64,000 nucleotides of DNA from Bifidobacterium santillanense (GTDB lineage Bacteria > Actinomycetota > Actinomycetes > Actinomycetales > Bifidobacteriaceae), in assembly GCF_018555385.1 (NCBI RefSeq), contig NZ_JAFEJS010000004.1, positions 1-64,000 of the forward strand, given 5' to 3'. Position numbers and translations under genes: made by a program. The notes under the pieces were generated by a model, which made no database searches, had not been told where the DNA came from, and worked only from the letters and a program-made list of their open reading frames with translations. Shown here piece by piece: positions 8,523-17,632 of the stretch (position 1 is the first letter of the stretch; the number at the start of each line of letters is the position of its first letter).

Positions 8523-11102
8523 ATGACCGATTCGACGCATGCGACCGAAACCGGCGACGCTGGCGAGAAGACCGCCACGTCGCCGGTTTCGCGTTCCGCG
8601 CATATTCCGAAGCACAAATCCCCGGAGCCCGTCGTCCCCGACGACTCCCCCACGATCGCCATCGATCTCGACGAGACGCCCGGCGACCCGGCGAACCCGC
8701 GCATCGACGACGTGCCGCCGAAGCGCATCCACGACTTCGGCGACCTGCTGCACGCGGCCGCCGCGGTGCTGCTCGCCGCCGTGGCGATGCTGTCGGCCAC
8801 GTATCTGAGCGGCTTCGTCACCGGCGTCGAGTCCGACGCGCACACGGCCGGCCAGGCCCTCAACTGGATGGTCGACCTGCCCACGTCGATGCTCCAGCAG
8901 CTCGCCATCGTCACCATCGTCGTGATGGCGATCGCGCAGCTGCTGCTCAGCCGGGAGTGGCTGCAGGCCGCACTGTCGATCCTCGCGCTGTTCGGCGGCA
9001 TGGCCGCGGCGTGGGGCGTCTCGCTGGCCGTCTCGTCGATCGACAACGCGACGATGATCTCCGCGCTCGGCTCGGCGAGCACGACGGTCGGCATGCGTCT
9101 GCTGCCCGACTTCTACGCGGGGGCCGGGGCCCTGCTGACCGTGGCGGGCCCGCGCCGCACGCGCTCGATGGTCAAATGGGGATGGAACATCCTCTACATC
9201 GTGGCGGCGGTGCTCATCCTCCTGTCGGTCAACTCGGTGGCCGGCGTGCTCGTCTCATTCGCCGCCGGCCGGCTCGTCGGCATGCTGCTGCGCTTCGGCA
9301 TCGGCACGAAGAACCAGGGCACCTGGGGCGCGGATCTCGTCCAGGCGCTGGGCGGCATCGGCCTGCGCATCACGTCGCTCGAACGCCGCATGGACTCCGA
9401 TCCGTCGTCGCACGGGCCGCTCACGACCACGCTGGACGACGACCTGGTCGAGGGGTCGCGCGTGTACGACGCGCGCGACGACCGCGGCCGCCGGTTCGTC
9501 GTCTCCGCGCTCGACAGCCAGGTGCACACCGCCGGCTACGTGCGCCAGCTGTGGCAGTGGATCCGCTTCACCGGCGTCTCGATGCGCCGCGACCGCTCCC
9601 CGCGCGAGGCCACGCAGCATCATCTGGCGATGGTCCTGGGCCTGAGGAACGCGGGCCTGCCCACGCCGCACGTCTACGGCGTGGCCGACACCGGCGAGAC
9701 GTCGGTCCTCGTGCTGCAGGGCAACGACGCGATGCGCGAATGCAACCTCAACACGCTCTCCGACGCCGACGCGACCGCGCTGATGCGCTACCTGTCCGTC
9801 GCGAACCGCCGCGGCTACACGCACCGGCGCATCACCCCGGACACGCTGGCGCGCCTCGAATCGGGCACGCCGATCATCGCCGGATGGCAGAACGGCGACG
9901 ACGCGAGCGCCGCCCCGAACGTGGCGCTCGACCAGGTCCAGCTGCTCGCGCTGCTCACCGTCCTCATCGGCCCGGAGCGCGCCGTCGCCGCGGGGCGCAG
10001 GGTGTGGGGCGACGACGTGATGATCGCGCTCGCCCCGTTCGTGCAGAAGGCGGCGGTCCCGGCCGGCACGCGCGCCCTGCCCGGCTGGGACAAGCACGTG
10101 ATGGACGATCTGCGCGCCCGCGTGCGCGCGCTCGCCCCGGAGGAGACCGCGCAGGCGATGGAACCGGTGAAGCTCACGCGCTTCTCGCCGCGCTCCTTCA
10201 TCGGCACGGTGCTGCTCATGGTCGCGGTCGTCGTCGTGTTCACGCAGCTCAAGCCCAACGAGGTGATCGCGGCCGTCAGGAACGCCAACCCGGTGATGGC
10301 GCTCGCCTGCCTCGTCTTCGAGTTCCTCGCGATCCTCGGCTCGGCGATCGAGCTGGGCGCGTTCATCGAACGGGACAAGCGCCGTCCGGTCGGCATCTTC
10401 ATGTCGCAGGTGGCGCAGGGCTTCGCGGTCGTCTCGATGCCCGCGGGCGTGGGACCGGCGTTCGTGAACCTCCAGTTCCTGCGCAAGGCCGGATACCGCA
10501 ACACGACCGCCACGGCGATCATGACCGCGGTGATGGCCGTCTACTACGGCGGCACCGTGATCATGCTGGTGCTGATCGGCCTGTTCACCGGCTCCGACGC
10601 ACTGAGCACGATGATCCCGACCAACACGCTCATCACCGTCGTCGGCGTCGTGCTCATGGCGCTGGCGATCGCGATGATGATCCCGCCGGTGCGGCATCTG
10701 GCGGCCGAACGGCTGCTGCCGCTCGCCAAGGCGTACGCGCGCCAGCTGATCGACGTGCTCACCAACCCCAAGGAGCTCACGTTCAGCGTGCTCGGCATGC
10801 TGCTGCTCAACGTGGCCACGGGTCTGGAGTTCTGGGCGGCGCTGCTCGCGTTCGGCCAGATGACCAACCCGTTCGAGACGCTGTTCATCTTCCTGCTGGC
10901 CAACGCGATCGGCTCGGCCGTGCCCACCCCGGGCGGTCTGGGCGGCGTGGAGGCGGCGCTGACGTTCTCGTTCGGTGCGGCCGGAGTCCCGGCCGGCGTG
11001 GCCCTGTCCGCGACGCTGCTGTACCGCGCGCTCTTCTACTGGCTCAGGATCCCGCTCGGCGCCGCGGCGATGAAGTGGCTCGACAAGCGCAACATGGTGT
11101 GA
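8523..11102 (+). CDS. Large membrane protein: flippase-like (UPF0104/LPG synthase TM) domain fused to a pseudokinase-like domain
   Basis: 859 residues in three parts. An acidic N-terminus leads into about six membrane helices (residues ~75-265). A soluble centre (~290-470) resembles an aminoglycoside-phosphotransferase/protein-kinase fold: RVYDARDDRGRRFVVSAL looks like the nucleotide strand and THRRITPDTLARLESGTP sits where the catalytic loop H-x-D-x-x-x-x-N would be, but the catalytic Asp and the DFG motif are missing. The C-terminal ~300 residues form the UPF0104 domain found in MprF, with the typical PTPGGLGGVEAAL near residue 805. The likely role is lipid or glycolipid translocation in the cell envelope. 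Start ATG 8523 follows AACGAGG; ATG 8505 is an in-frame alternative. No close neighbours hint at the substrate. Confidence 0.75.
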   Translation: MTDSTHATETGDAGEKTATSPVSRSAHIPKHKSPEPVVPDDSPTIAIDLDETPGDPANPRIDDVPPKRIHDFGDLLHAAAAVLLAAVAMLSATYLSGFVTGVESDAHTAGQALNWMVDLPTSMLQQLAIVTIVVMAIAQLLLSREWLQAALSILALFGGMAAAWGVSLAVSSIDNATMISALGSASTTVGMRLLPDFYAGAGALLTVAGPRRTRSMVKWGWNILYIVAAVLILLSVNSVAGVLVSFAAGRLVGMLLRFGIGTKNQGTWGADLVQALGGIGLRITSLERRMDSDPSSHGPLTTTLDDDLVEGSRVYDARDDRGRRFVVSALDSQVHTAGYVRQLWQWIRFTGVSMRRDRSPREATQHHLAMVLGLRNAGLPTPHVYGVADTGETSVLVLQGNDAMRECNLNTLSDADATALMRYLSVANRRGYTHRRITPDTLARLESGTPIIAGWQNGDDASAAPNVALDQVQLLALLTVLIGPERAVAAGRRVWGDDVMIALAPFVQKAAVPAGTRALPGWDKHVMDDLRARVRALAPEETAQAMEPVKLTRFSPRSFIGTVLLMVAVVVVFTQLKPNEVIAAVRNANPVMALACLVFEFLAILGSAIELGAFIERDKRRPVGIFMSQVAQGFAVVSMPAGVGPAFVNLQFLRKAGYRNTTATAIMTAVMAVYYGGTVIMLVLIGLFTGSDALSTMIPTNTLITVVGVVLMALAIAMMIPPVRHLAAERLLPLAKAYARQLIDVLTNPKELTFSVLGMLLLNVATGLEFWAALLAFGQMTNPFETLFIFLLANAIGSAVPTPGGLGGVEAALTFSFGAAGVPAGVALSATLLYRALFYWLRIPLGAAAMKWLDKRNMV

Positions 11103-11322
11103 GAAACGGCCATATTCCAACGATTTTCACGCTTTTCCCATCGAATACACACGAAATATTCACATTCCGGTGGATCCGTCCCGCCCGTCGCGCGTTTTGC
11201 GATCGAAAACCCGTAAAAACGTTGGAAAATGCGGCATCAGGGCACATCATGCGCTATCATCATTCATGACAAACAACGGACCGGCAGTGAGTAGCCGATC
11301 CCCGGACAAAGAAGGATGCTTT

Positions 11323-11607
11323 ATGGCATACAACAAGTCTGATCTCGTCTCGAAGATCGCTCAGAAGTCCAACCTGACCAAGGCTCAGGCTGAGGCCGCT
11401 GTCAACGCCTTCCAGGATGTGTTCGTCGAGGCCATGCAGTCCGGCGAGGGCCTGAAGCTCACCGGTCTGTTCTCCGCGGAGCGCGTCAAGCGCGCCGCCC
11501 GCACCGGCCGCAACCCGCGCACCGGCGAGACCATCGAGATCCCCGCCACCTACGGCGTGCGCATCTCCGCCGGCTCCCTGCTCAAGAAGGCCGTCACCAA
11601 CAACTGA
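11323..11607 (+). CDS. hup: DNA-binding protein HU
   Basis: 94-residue nucleoid protein that binds and bends DNA as a dimer. Seen: the N-terminal helix pair (MAYNKSDLVSKIAQKS, LTKAQAEAAVNAF) and the DNA-contacting arm with GRNPRTGETIEIPA, the HU signature including the intercalating Pro. Start ATG 11323 has GAAGGA upstream. Codon use is strongly biased to C-ending codons, as expected for a highly expressed gene. It stands alone, with its own 220-nt upstream region and a strong intrinsic terminator. Confidence 0.97.
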   Translation: MAYNKSDLVSKIAQKSNLTKAQAEAAVNAFQDVFVEAMQSGEGLKLTGLFSAERVKRAARTGRNPRTGETIEIPATYGVRISAGSLLKKAVTNN

Positions 11608-11650
11608 TGTTGGCTGCGCCGGCGGGAGCATCCGACCGGCCGCGATACGA

Positions 11651-11675
11651 ACAAACCCCGACCTCAGGTCGGGGT
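11651..11675 (+). terminator. Rho-independent terminator of hup
   Basis: Stem AAACCCCGACC/GGTCGGGGTTT (11651-11661 and 11665-11675) with loop TCA, followed by TTCGTTT. It can also serve the converging pafA transcript. Confidence 0.88.
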
Positions 11676-11705
11676 TTTCGTTTATGGCCGTGACCGCCCG
11701 CGGCT

Positions 11706-13154
11706 TCAGGCCATGGATTCCATCAGGGCCATGTACTCCGGGGTCGGATCGGCGGCGAAGGGGTCGAGGAGGACCGCCTCGCGGCGCACCGGCGAGGAAA
11801 CCACGAACGTGGTCCAGTCGCAGGAGAACTGCGCGCCGGAGTCGAGCGCCCGACGCACGAACGCGCCGCGCAGGGCCGCACGGGTGTCGGCCGGAGGCGT
11901 GTGCCGCGCGGCGGAGACGGCCGCGGCGTCGAGGCGCTCCTCGAGGCTCCCGTGCGCGACGAGCGAGGCGTAGAGCCTCCCGTTGGCGACGTCGTGGTAG
12001 TCGAGCTCCATGCGTTCGAGCTGCGCGAACGTCAGGTCGGGGCGGCGACGGCGCATCGCCTCGGCGAGGCGGTACTTGGCGGCCCAGTCGACGCGGGTCG
12101 CGAGCGCCGCGAAATCGCGGCGTCCCAGCGCGTTCAGCGCCCAGCGCCAGTCGGCCAGGACGTCTTCGACCGAGGTGAGCGGCAGGGTCGCGTTCAGCTC
12201 ACTCCGATGCGTTTCGACGAACGACGAGACGATATCGAGGTAGCGGCGCTGCATCGCGAGCGCGCCGACGGGATCATCGGCATCGTCTGCTCCCCCGTCG
12301 AGCCAGCGGCTCACGGCGCGGTTCGCGGCGGCCGGATCGTCGAACGCGAGGTCCTCGAACCCGCTCGGCGCCCCGCGGCGCACGGCGTCCTCGATCACGC
12401 ACAGCACGAGGTGCGTGACGGCGAGCTTCATCCACGTGGCCCACTGGGAGCGGTTGGAGTCGCCGATGATGACGTGCAGACGGCGGAACGCGTCCGGGTC
12501 GGCGTGCGGCTCGTCGCGCGTGTTGACCATCGGGCGCGAGCGCGTGGTCGCCGAGGAGACGGCCTCGTCGAGGAAGTCGGCACGCTGGGTGATCTGGAAC
12601 CCGTCGGGCGTGAAGCGGCCCGCGCCGGTGTAGAGCTGCCGGGTGATGAGGAACGGCAGCAACTGACGCTCGATCGTCTCCAACGGCACGGCGCGGCGCA
12701 CGAGGTAGTTCTCGTGGCAGCCGAACGCATGGCCGGCGGAGTCGACGTTGTTCTTGAACACGTGGATCGTCGCGCCCTCGCCGTGGACGGCGCGCAGCCG
12801 CTCCTGCGCCCCGGCGGCCAGGGAGGCCATGATGCGCTCGCCCGCGGCATCGGCGGCGAGCGCCTCCATCGGGTCGCGCGCCTCGGCCGTCGCGTACTCG
12901 GGGTGCGAGCCGACGTCGAGGTAGAGGCGCGAGCCGTTGTCGAGGTACGTGTTGGTGGACCGGGCGCGGGAGACGACCGGCTGGAACATCGTCATCGCGA
13001 CCTGTCCGGCGTCGATCGGCCGGTCCGCGCCGGTGACGGCCACACCGTACTCGGTCTCGACGCCGAAGATGCGCTGGAAGCCGTTCAGCTCGGCCGCGGG
13101 CGTGGCTCCCGACTCGTGCAGGGCGCGGGTGCCGCTGTCTCGCAGCTGCGGCAT
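11706..13154 (-). CDS. pafA: Pup--protein ligase PafA
   Basis: Ligase of the carboxylate-amine/glutamine-synthetase-like fold that uses ATP to join the C-terminal glutamate of Pup to lysines of target proteins. 482 residues. Seen: RIFGVETEYGV with the metal-binding Glu, LDNGSRLYLDVGSHPEYATAE with the catalytic Asp, VFKNNVDSAGHAFGCHENY, and IIGDSNRSQWATWMK. Start ATG 13154 overlaps the TGA of pup (TGATG), implying translational coupling; a GTG one codon upstream is also possible. It is the last gene of the pup-pafA pair. The adjacent 20S proteasome genes seen in mycobacteria are absent. Confidence 0.95.
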   Translation of the reverse strand: MPQLRDSGTRALHESGATPAAELNGFQRIFGVETEYGVAVTGADRPIDAGQVAMTMFQPVVSRARSTNTYLDNGSRLYLDVGSHPEYATAEARDPMEALAADAAGERIMASLAAGAQERLRAVHGEGATIHVFKNNVDSAGHAFGCHENYLVRRAVPLETIERQLLPFLITRQLYTGAGRFTPDGFQITQRADFLDEAVSSATTRSRPMVNTRDEPHADPDAFRRLHVIIGDSNRSQWATWMKLAVTHLVLCVIEDAVRRGAPSGFEDLAFDDPAAANRAVSRWLDGGADDADDPVGALAMQRRYLDIVSSFVETHRSELNATLPLTSVEDVLADWRWALNALGRRDFAALATRVDWAAKYRLAEAMRRRRPDLTFAQLERMELDYHDVANGRLYASLVAHGSLEERLDAAAVSAARHTPPADTRAALRGAFVRRALDSGAQFSCDWTTFVVSSPVRREAVLLDPFAADPTPEYMALMESMA

Positions 13155-13351
13155 CACTCGCCGCCCTTCTGCACGAAGCTCTTGACGTATTCCTCGGCGT
13201 TGGTCTCCAGCGTGGACTCGATGTCGTCGAGCACCGAGTCGAGCACGTCGAACTGGGCGTCCGACTCGGCGCCGGCCTGCGTGGTCTCGAGCGGCGCGTC
13301 CTGCGATTCGGTCTGCGACTGCTGTTGCGGCTGTTCGAACTGCTGCGGCAT
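13154..13351 (-). CDS. pup: Prokaryotic ubiquitin-like protein Pup
   Basis: 65-residue intrinsically disordered modifier. The N-terminus is Gln/Glu-rich, the middle (residues 35-60) is the helix-forming segment that binds the coiled coil of the ARC/Mpa ATPase, and the end is SFVQKGGE. Because it ends in Glu, not Gln, it is ready for ligation and needs no deamidation by Dop; Dop would then act only as depupylase. Start ATG 13351 has AAGGAGG upstream; the longer frame to 13429 crosses a terminator hairpin. Its stop overlaps the start of pafA. Confidence 0.95.
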   Translation of the reverse strand: MPQQFEQPQQQSQTESQDAPLETTQAGAESDAQFDVLDSVLDDIESTLETNAEEYVKSFVQKGGE

Positions 13352-13397
13352 GATGGTTCCTCCTTGGTTTCCGCCTGACTCCCCTACGATACGCGAA

Positions 13398-13423
13398 GGC
13401 CCCGGGAGTCTCATCCCGGGGCC
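13398..13423 (-). terminator. Hairpin between the IMPase-like gene and pup
   Basis: Perfect 10-bp GC stem (13398-13407 with 13414-13423) and a 6-nt loop. It separates the ARC-dop-IMPase transcript from pup-pafA, so pup probably has its own promoter in the roughly 45 bases before its start. Confidence 0.65.
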
Positions 13424-13460
13424 CGTCATGCGGCCTTGCGGCCGTTCGTCGCGCGAGAGC

Positions 13461-14309
13461 TCACTCCTGCGCGAGGTAGGGCTTGAGCTCGCGGTCGATC
13501 ATGCCGTTGGTGCACAGCACGTCGTTGTTCTGGCGCCAGTGGATGCCGTTGCCGTTCCAGCGGCGCAACGTGCCCTGGGCCTCCCAGACGACGATCGCGC
13601 CGGCGGAGATCGCGGGCACGTCCCACTCGTGCAGCATCGGCTCGAAGTACGCGTCGTACGTGCCGTCGGCCACCTTGCACAGGTCGAGCGAGACCGGGCC
13701 GACGCGCTTGATGTCGGCGAGGTTGCCCTCGGCGAGCGCGGACACGGTCCGCAGCGCGCGCCCGGATTCGCTCGGCACGTAGGACATGCCGAAGCTCACG
13801 ACGGCGCCGTCGAGCGAGGAGGTCATCGACGGGACGACCTTCTCGCGCTTCTCGCCGACCGTGGTGTTGCGGATGCGCAGCGCGCCGGCGCCGCGGGCGG
13901 CCAGATAGGTCTCGCCCAGGGCAGGGGCGTGCACGACGCCGAGGATCGGCTGGGCGGAGCCCTCCTCGTTGAACTCGAACAGGGAGACCGTGATCGCCCA
14001 TTCGCTCATGTTGCGGATGTAGTTGATGGCGCCGTCGATCTTGCCGACGCACCAGTAGCGCTGGCCGGGGCGGGACTTCGCCGGGCGGGTCTGCCAGAAG
14101 CCGTCGAAGTGCTCCATGTCGGCGAGGCGGCCGGAGATGTAGCGCAGCAGTCGGCCGTCGACGTCCACGTTGAACTGCTCGGTGGGGTTCTCACGGGAGA
14201 TGATCATGTTGTGCGGGGCCATCTGGTCCTGCAGGGCGTGCTTGCCGGCCGCCTGAACGATTTGGGCGACCTTCATCGCGAGTTCGCGCAGATTCTCTTG
14301 TTGTGCCAT
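13461..14309 (-). CDS. Inositol monophosphatase family protein
   Basis: 282-residue member of the Mg-dependent IMPase/FBPase superfamily. Seen: [11 protein letters not shown], equivalent to the metal-binding DPIDGT-x-N motif but with the first Asp replaced, and [19 protein letters not shown], the C-terminal W-D-x-A-A motif that also binds metal. The substitution in the first motif (VGKIDGA for I-D-P-I-D-G-T) makes substrate and activity uncertain. It sits 58 bases after dop and before pup, within the pupylation cluster, in the same orientation; whether it has any link to pupylation is unknown. Starts with MAQQEN; the upstream ribosome binding site (GGCT) is weak. Confidence 0.8.
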   Translation of the reverse strand: MAQQENLRELAMKVAQIVQAAGKHALQDQMAPHNMIISRENPTEQFNVDVDGRLLRYISGRLADMEHFDGFWQTRPAKSRPGQRYWCVGKIDGAINYIRNMSEWAITVSLFEFNEEGSAQPILGVVHAPALGETYLAARGAGALRIRNTTVGEKREKVVPSMTSSLDGAVVSFGMSYVPSESGRALRTVSALAEGNLADIKRVGPVSLDLCKVADGTYDAYFEPMLHEWDVPAISAGAIVVWEAQGTLRRWNGNGIHWRQNNDVLCTNGMIDRELKPYLAQE

Positions 14310-14367
14310 AGCCTCCGATTTTATCCGCTGTGGTCATGGAAGCGCAATCGGCGAGGACGGGCGCGGC

Positions 14368-16023
14368 TCAGCGCCTCCGCGACGCGAGCTCGCCGACCGC
14401 CTCGGCGGCGGTCGAGGCGCGGGCGACGACCTCCTCGACGTTCTCCCTGCGGAAGGCGAGCGGGTCGGACATGTCGAGGCTGACGAGGTCGCCGGGGCGC
14501 ACGCTCGTCGACTCGGCGGCGGACGAGTTGCCGTACGTGTCGGCGAACTCGTCCTCGCCGGCGGCGCGTGGCGTGCGCACGGTCAGGTGCGACCAGCTGG
14601 CGGCGACGACGTCGGACGGGAACGTGCGCACGATCGCGGCGCGCAGCCAGGCGCGCGTCGTCTCGGGCGGTTCGGCGGCGGCGTGCGCGAGCCGTTCGTC
14701 GTCGACGAGGCGTTCGGCGCGGCCGGCGGCGGCGAGCTTGGCGAACACGGACTTCGCCGGGTCGAGCGCCGCCCAGGACAGGTCGAGCGCGGCCAGACGC
14801 GGGTCGCTCCACGCGGCGCCGCCGAGCTTGCGGCGCAGACGCTCCATGAGCTGCCACTTGAGGAGCCATTCGACGCGCCCGGCCTCGGCCGTCATCGTCA
14901 GGCGCGCGTCGTCGTCGGCGTGGCGGATGGCGGCGACGTCGGCGAGCGCCTGTCCCCACATGGCCATCACGTTGCGGGTCTGGCGGTCCTCCCATGCGGG
15001 CTCGCCCTTGGTGTCGGTGCCGAGGGTCGCGGCGGCGACCTCGTAGACGGCGCGGCGCAGTTCGATCTGCATGAGCCACGCGTTGGTCTCGCCGCCGGTT
15101 TCGAGCTTGAGGGGCGCGGCGAGGGTCAGGTCGTGGGAGACCTCGTGCACGGCCCCGACCGGGTCGGCGAGCTGGAGGCGGCCGAGCAGCGCGTGCAGAT
15201 CGTAGCCGGCGCCCTCGGCGTGCTCGAGGGCCCACAGCAGCATCGAGGTGACGCCGAGCTTGAGGACCTGGGGCGTGTCCATGCGGTTCGCGTCGCCGAC
15301 GATGACGTGCAGGCGGCGCCTGTCGTCCGTCGAATGCGATTCGTCGCGCGTGTTGATGATGGGCCGGTCGAACGTGGTCTGCAGGCCGATTTTCGCGTGG
15401 ATGTAGTCGGCGCGCTGGCTGAGCTGGTAGCCGGCGGTCTCGCTTTTCTCGCCGATGCCGACGCGGCCGGAGCCGGCCCAGATCTGGCGGGAGATGAAGT
15501 GCGCGGTCATCAGGGCGGCTACGTCGGCGAACGGGACGGCGCGGTCCATCATGTAGTTCTCGTGCGTGCCCCAGCTGGATCCCTTGCCGTCCACGTTGTT
15601 GCGGTGCAGCACGATCGGATGGCCGGCCTGCACGCTCGCGGCGCGGGCGGCGGCGAGCATGAGCCGGTCGCCGGCGTGGTCGTAGGCGACGGCGTCGAAC
15701 GGGTCGGTCGTCTCCGGGGCCGAGTACTCGGGGTGCGCGTGGTCGACGTAGATGCGTCCGCCGTTGGGCGCGATCACGTTGGTGATGTTGAGCTGGGGCG
15801 AGTCGGTGAGCATCTCGGGGCGGGCGGCGGCGCGGTCGAGACGCGTGCCGCGCGCGTCGTTGACCGGGTCCTCCTGCCGGTAGTCCCAGCGGATGTGGCG
15901 GGTGGCGTCGTTCGCCGCCGCCCCCACCACGTCGAAGCTCAGCTTGACCGGCTGGTAGTACGCCACGCCCGGCTGCGAGACCGCGTACTCGGTCTCCGTC
16001 CCCATCACTCGTCGAACACTCAT
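14368..16023 (-). CDS. dop: Deamidase/depupylase Dop
   Basis: Paralogue of PafA that hydrolyses the Pup-lysine isopeptide bond (and deamidates Pup-Gln where present). 551 residues, slightly long for the family. Seen: VRRVMGTETEYAVS at the N-terminus, RIYVDHAHPEYSAPET with the catalytic Asp, LHRNNVDGKGSSWGTHENY, and VIVGDANRMDTPQVLK. Since the Pup encoded here already ends in Glu, depupylation is its likely only reaction. It begins 46 bases after the ARC stop, in an operon ARC-dop-IMPase. Confidence 0.95.
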   Translation of the reverse strand: MSVRRVMGTETEYAVSQPGVAYYQPVKLSFDVVGAAANDATRHIRWDYRQEDPVNDARGTRLDRAAARPEMLTDSPQLNITNVIAPNGGRIYVDHAHPEYSAPETTDPFDAVAYDHAGDRLMLAAARAASVQAGHPIVLHRNNVDGKGSSWGTHENYMMDRAVPFADVAALMTAHFISRQIWAGSGRVGIGEKSETAGYQLSQRADYIHAKIGLQTTFDRPIINTRDESHSTDDRRRLHVIVGDANRMDTPQVLKLGVTSMLLWALEHAEGAGYDLHALLGRLQLADPVGAVHEVSHDLTLAAPLKLETGGETNAWLMQIELRRAVYEVAAATLGTDTKGEPAWEDRQTRNVMAMWGQALADVAAIRHADDDARLTMTAEAGRVEWLLKWQLMERLRRKLGGAAWSDPRLAALDLSWAALDPAKSVFAKLAAAGRAERLVDDERLAHAAAEPPETTRAWLRAAIVRTFPSDVVAASWSHLTVRTPRAAGEDEFADTYGNSSAAESTSVRPGDLVSLDMSDPLAFRRENVEEVVARASTAAEAVGELASRRR

Positions 16024-16069
16024 GGCTCACCATGATAGCCGGCCGGACGGGTGAGGGAAGGCCGACAGC

Positions 16070-17614
16070 TCAGCGCCCGGCGGGGCGGATGGCGACGACG
16101 CGGCCGGCGTCGAAGCCGTTGACGCGCGCCCACTGGACCGGGTCGGCGTCGAGCAGCGAGTCGCGGGTCTCCGCGTACTCGTCCTCGACGGCGCGGGCCA
16201 GCATGTCCACGTCGAGGGCCACGTCACGGCCGCCGGTGATCGAGGCCTTGACCGCGTACGTCTTCGCGCGGTCGACGATGTTCTTGAGCGAGGCGCCCGA
16301 GATCACGTCGGCCAGGAACAGCGCGTCCCACGCGCCGTTCTCGCCGCGCACGTCCGCCAGATGACGCCGTTCGGAGCGCGTGTAGATGTCGCGCACGAGC
16401 ACGCTCGTGAGTGCGTCCGCGTCGAGCCCCGCCTGCAGCGGCAGGTCGTCGGTCAGGTAGTGGCGCACGATCGCGGCCGCGGCCTCGCCGTCCGGCCGGT
16501 CGATGCGGATCTTCACGTCGAGGCGGCCCGGGCGCAGCACGGCCGGGTCGATCATGTCCACGCGGTTCGACGCGCCGATCACCATCACGTTGCCGATCGA
16601 CTCGACGCCGTCCAGCTCCGCGAGGAACTGCGGCACGATCGTCGTCTCCACGTCCGACGAGACGCCGGAGCCGCGGGTCCTCAGCAGCGAGTCCATCTCG
16701 TCGATGAACACGATGACGGGACGGCCGTCGGCGGCGCGCTCGCGGGCGCGCTGGAAGATGAGGCGGATGAGTCTCTCGGACTCGCCGACGAACTTGTTGA
16801 GCAGCTCCGGGCCCTTGACCGACAGGAACACGCCTTTGCCGCCCATGCCCGACCCCTCGGCGAGCGCGTGCGCGACCGCCTTGGCGATGAGCGTCTTGCC
16901 GTTGCCGGGAGGACCGTACAGCAGCACGCCCTTCGGCGGCGTCAGGTCGTAGCGTTCGAACAGCTCGCGATGCAGGAACGGCAGCTGCACCGCATCCCTG
17001 ATGCGTTCGATCTGGTCGTCGAGGCCGCCGATGTCGGCGAAGTCGACGTCCGGGGTCTCCTCGAGCACGAGGTCGGCGTCGTCCTCGCGCGGCAGCACCT
17101 CGAGCGCGAGGCGGCCGGACGGGTCGACGATCACGCGATCGCCCTTGTCGAACCGTGCGGAGGCGAGCGCGGAGGCGCGGCGCACGACGGTCGGGTTGCC
17201 ACCGCCGTCCGCGACGACGAGACGGCCGTCGGCGAGCGCCCGGGCGACGACGCGCACCGATCCGACGGCGTCCGTGTCGCGCTGCTCGACGAGGACCATC
17301 TTCTCGTTGAGCAGGACGGTCCGGCCCGCGGCCAGGCGCGAGGCGTTGAGCGAGGCGGCGACCGGCACGATCAGGCGGCGGCCGCCGGCGATCACCTCGG
17401 CGGACGCGTGGGTCACGCCGAGGTCGTCGGTGTGCGTGGAGTCGACCTTGACCATCGTGGCGAAGGTCATCGGCGGCTGGGCGAGCTGCGCCAGCTGCGA
17501 CTTGGCCTTCGTCAGCTCCTTGCCGGCGCGGGTGAGCGCCTCGGCCAGCGCGTGGTTCTTGGCCATGAGCCGGTCGTTGAGCGCCGCCAGATCCTCGCTC
17601 GTCCCCTGCGTCAT
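16070..17614 (-). CDS. arc: AAA ATPase forming ring-shaped complexes (ARC/Mpa homologue)
   Basis: Hexameric AAA+ unfoldase that recognises Pup. 514 residues: an N-terminal coiled coil (residues ~5-45) that docks Pup, two OB-fold segments (~50-200), and the AAA module with Walker A GPPGNGKT near residue 232 and Walker B VIVFIDEMDSL. The end of the protein, GRVVAIRPAGR, has no GQYL-type proteasome-docking tail. In proteasome-lacking actinobacteria this ATPase is thought to unfold pupylated proteins without a 20S core. GAAAGGA precedes the start ATG at 17614. Confidence 0.93.
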   Translation of the reverse strand: MTQGTSEDLAALNDRLMAKNHALAEALTRAGKELTKAKSQLAQLAQPPMTFATMVKVDSTHTDDLGVTHASAEVIAGGRRLIVPVAASLNASRLAAGRTVLLNEKMVLVEQRDTDAVGSVRVVARALADGRLVVADGGGNPTVVRRASALASARFDKGDRVIVDPSGRLALEVLPREDDADLVLEETPDVDFADIGGLDDQIERIRDAVQLPFLHRELFERYDLTPPKGVLLYGPPGNGKTLIAKAVAHALAEGSGMGGKGVFLSVKGPELLNKFVGESERLIRLIFQRARERAADGRPVIVFIDEMDSLLRTRGSGVSSDVETTIVPQFLAELDGVESIGNVMVIGASNRVDMIDPAVLRPGRLDVKIRIDRPDGEAAAAIVRHYLTDDLPLQAGLDADALTSVLVRDIYTRSERRHLADVRGENGAWDALFLADVISGASLKNIVDRAKTYAVKASITGGRDVALDVDMLARAVEDEYAETRDSLLDADPVQWARVNGFDAGRVVAIRPAGR

Positions 17615-17632
17615 GCGGATCGGTCCTTTCCT

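Noticed and set aside
6957-8843. Long minus-strand open frame opposite purB
   Set aside because: Translation is Arg/Val/Gly-rich with no domain character; it is the mirror of the purB reading frame in GC-rich DNA.
14587-16035. Long plus-strand open frame opposite dop
   Set aside because: Shadow of the clearly assigned dop gene; repetitive low-complexity composition.
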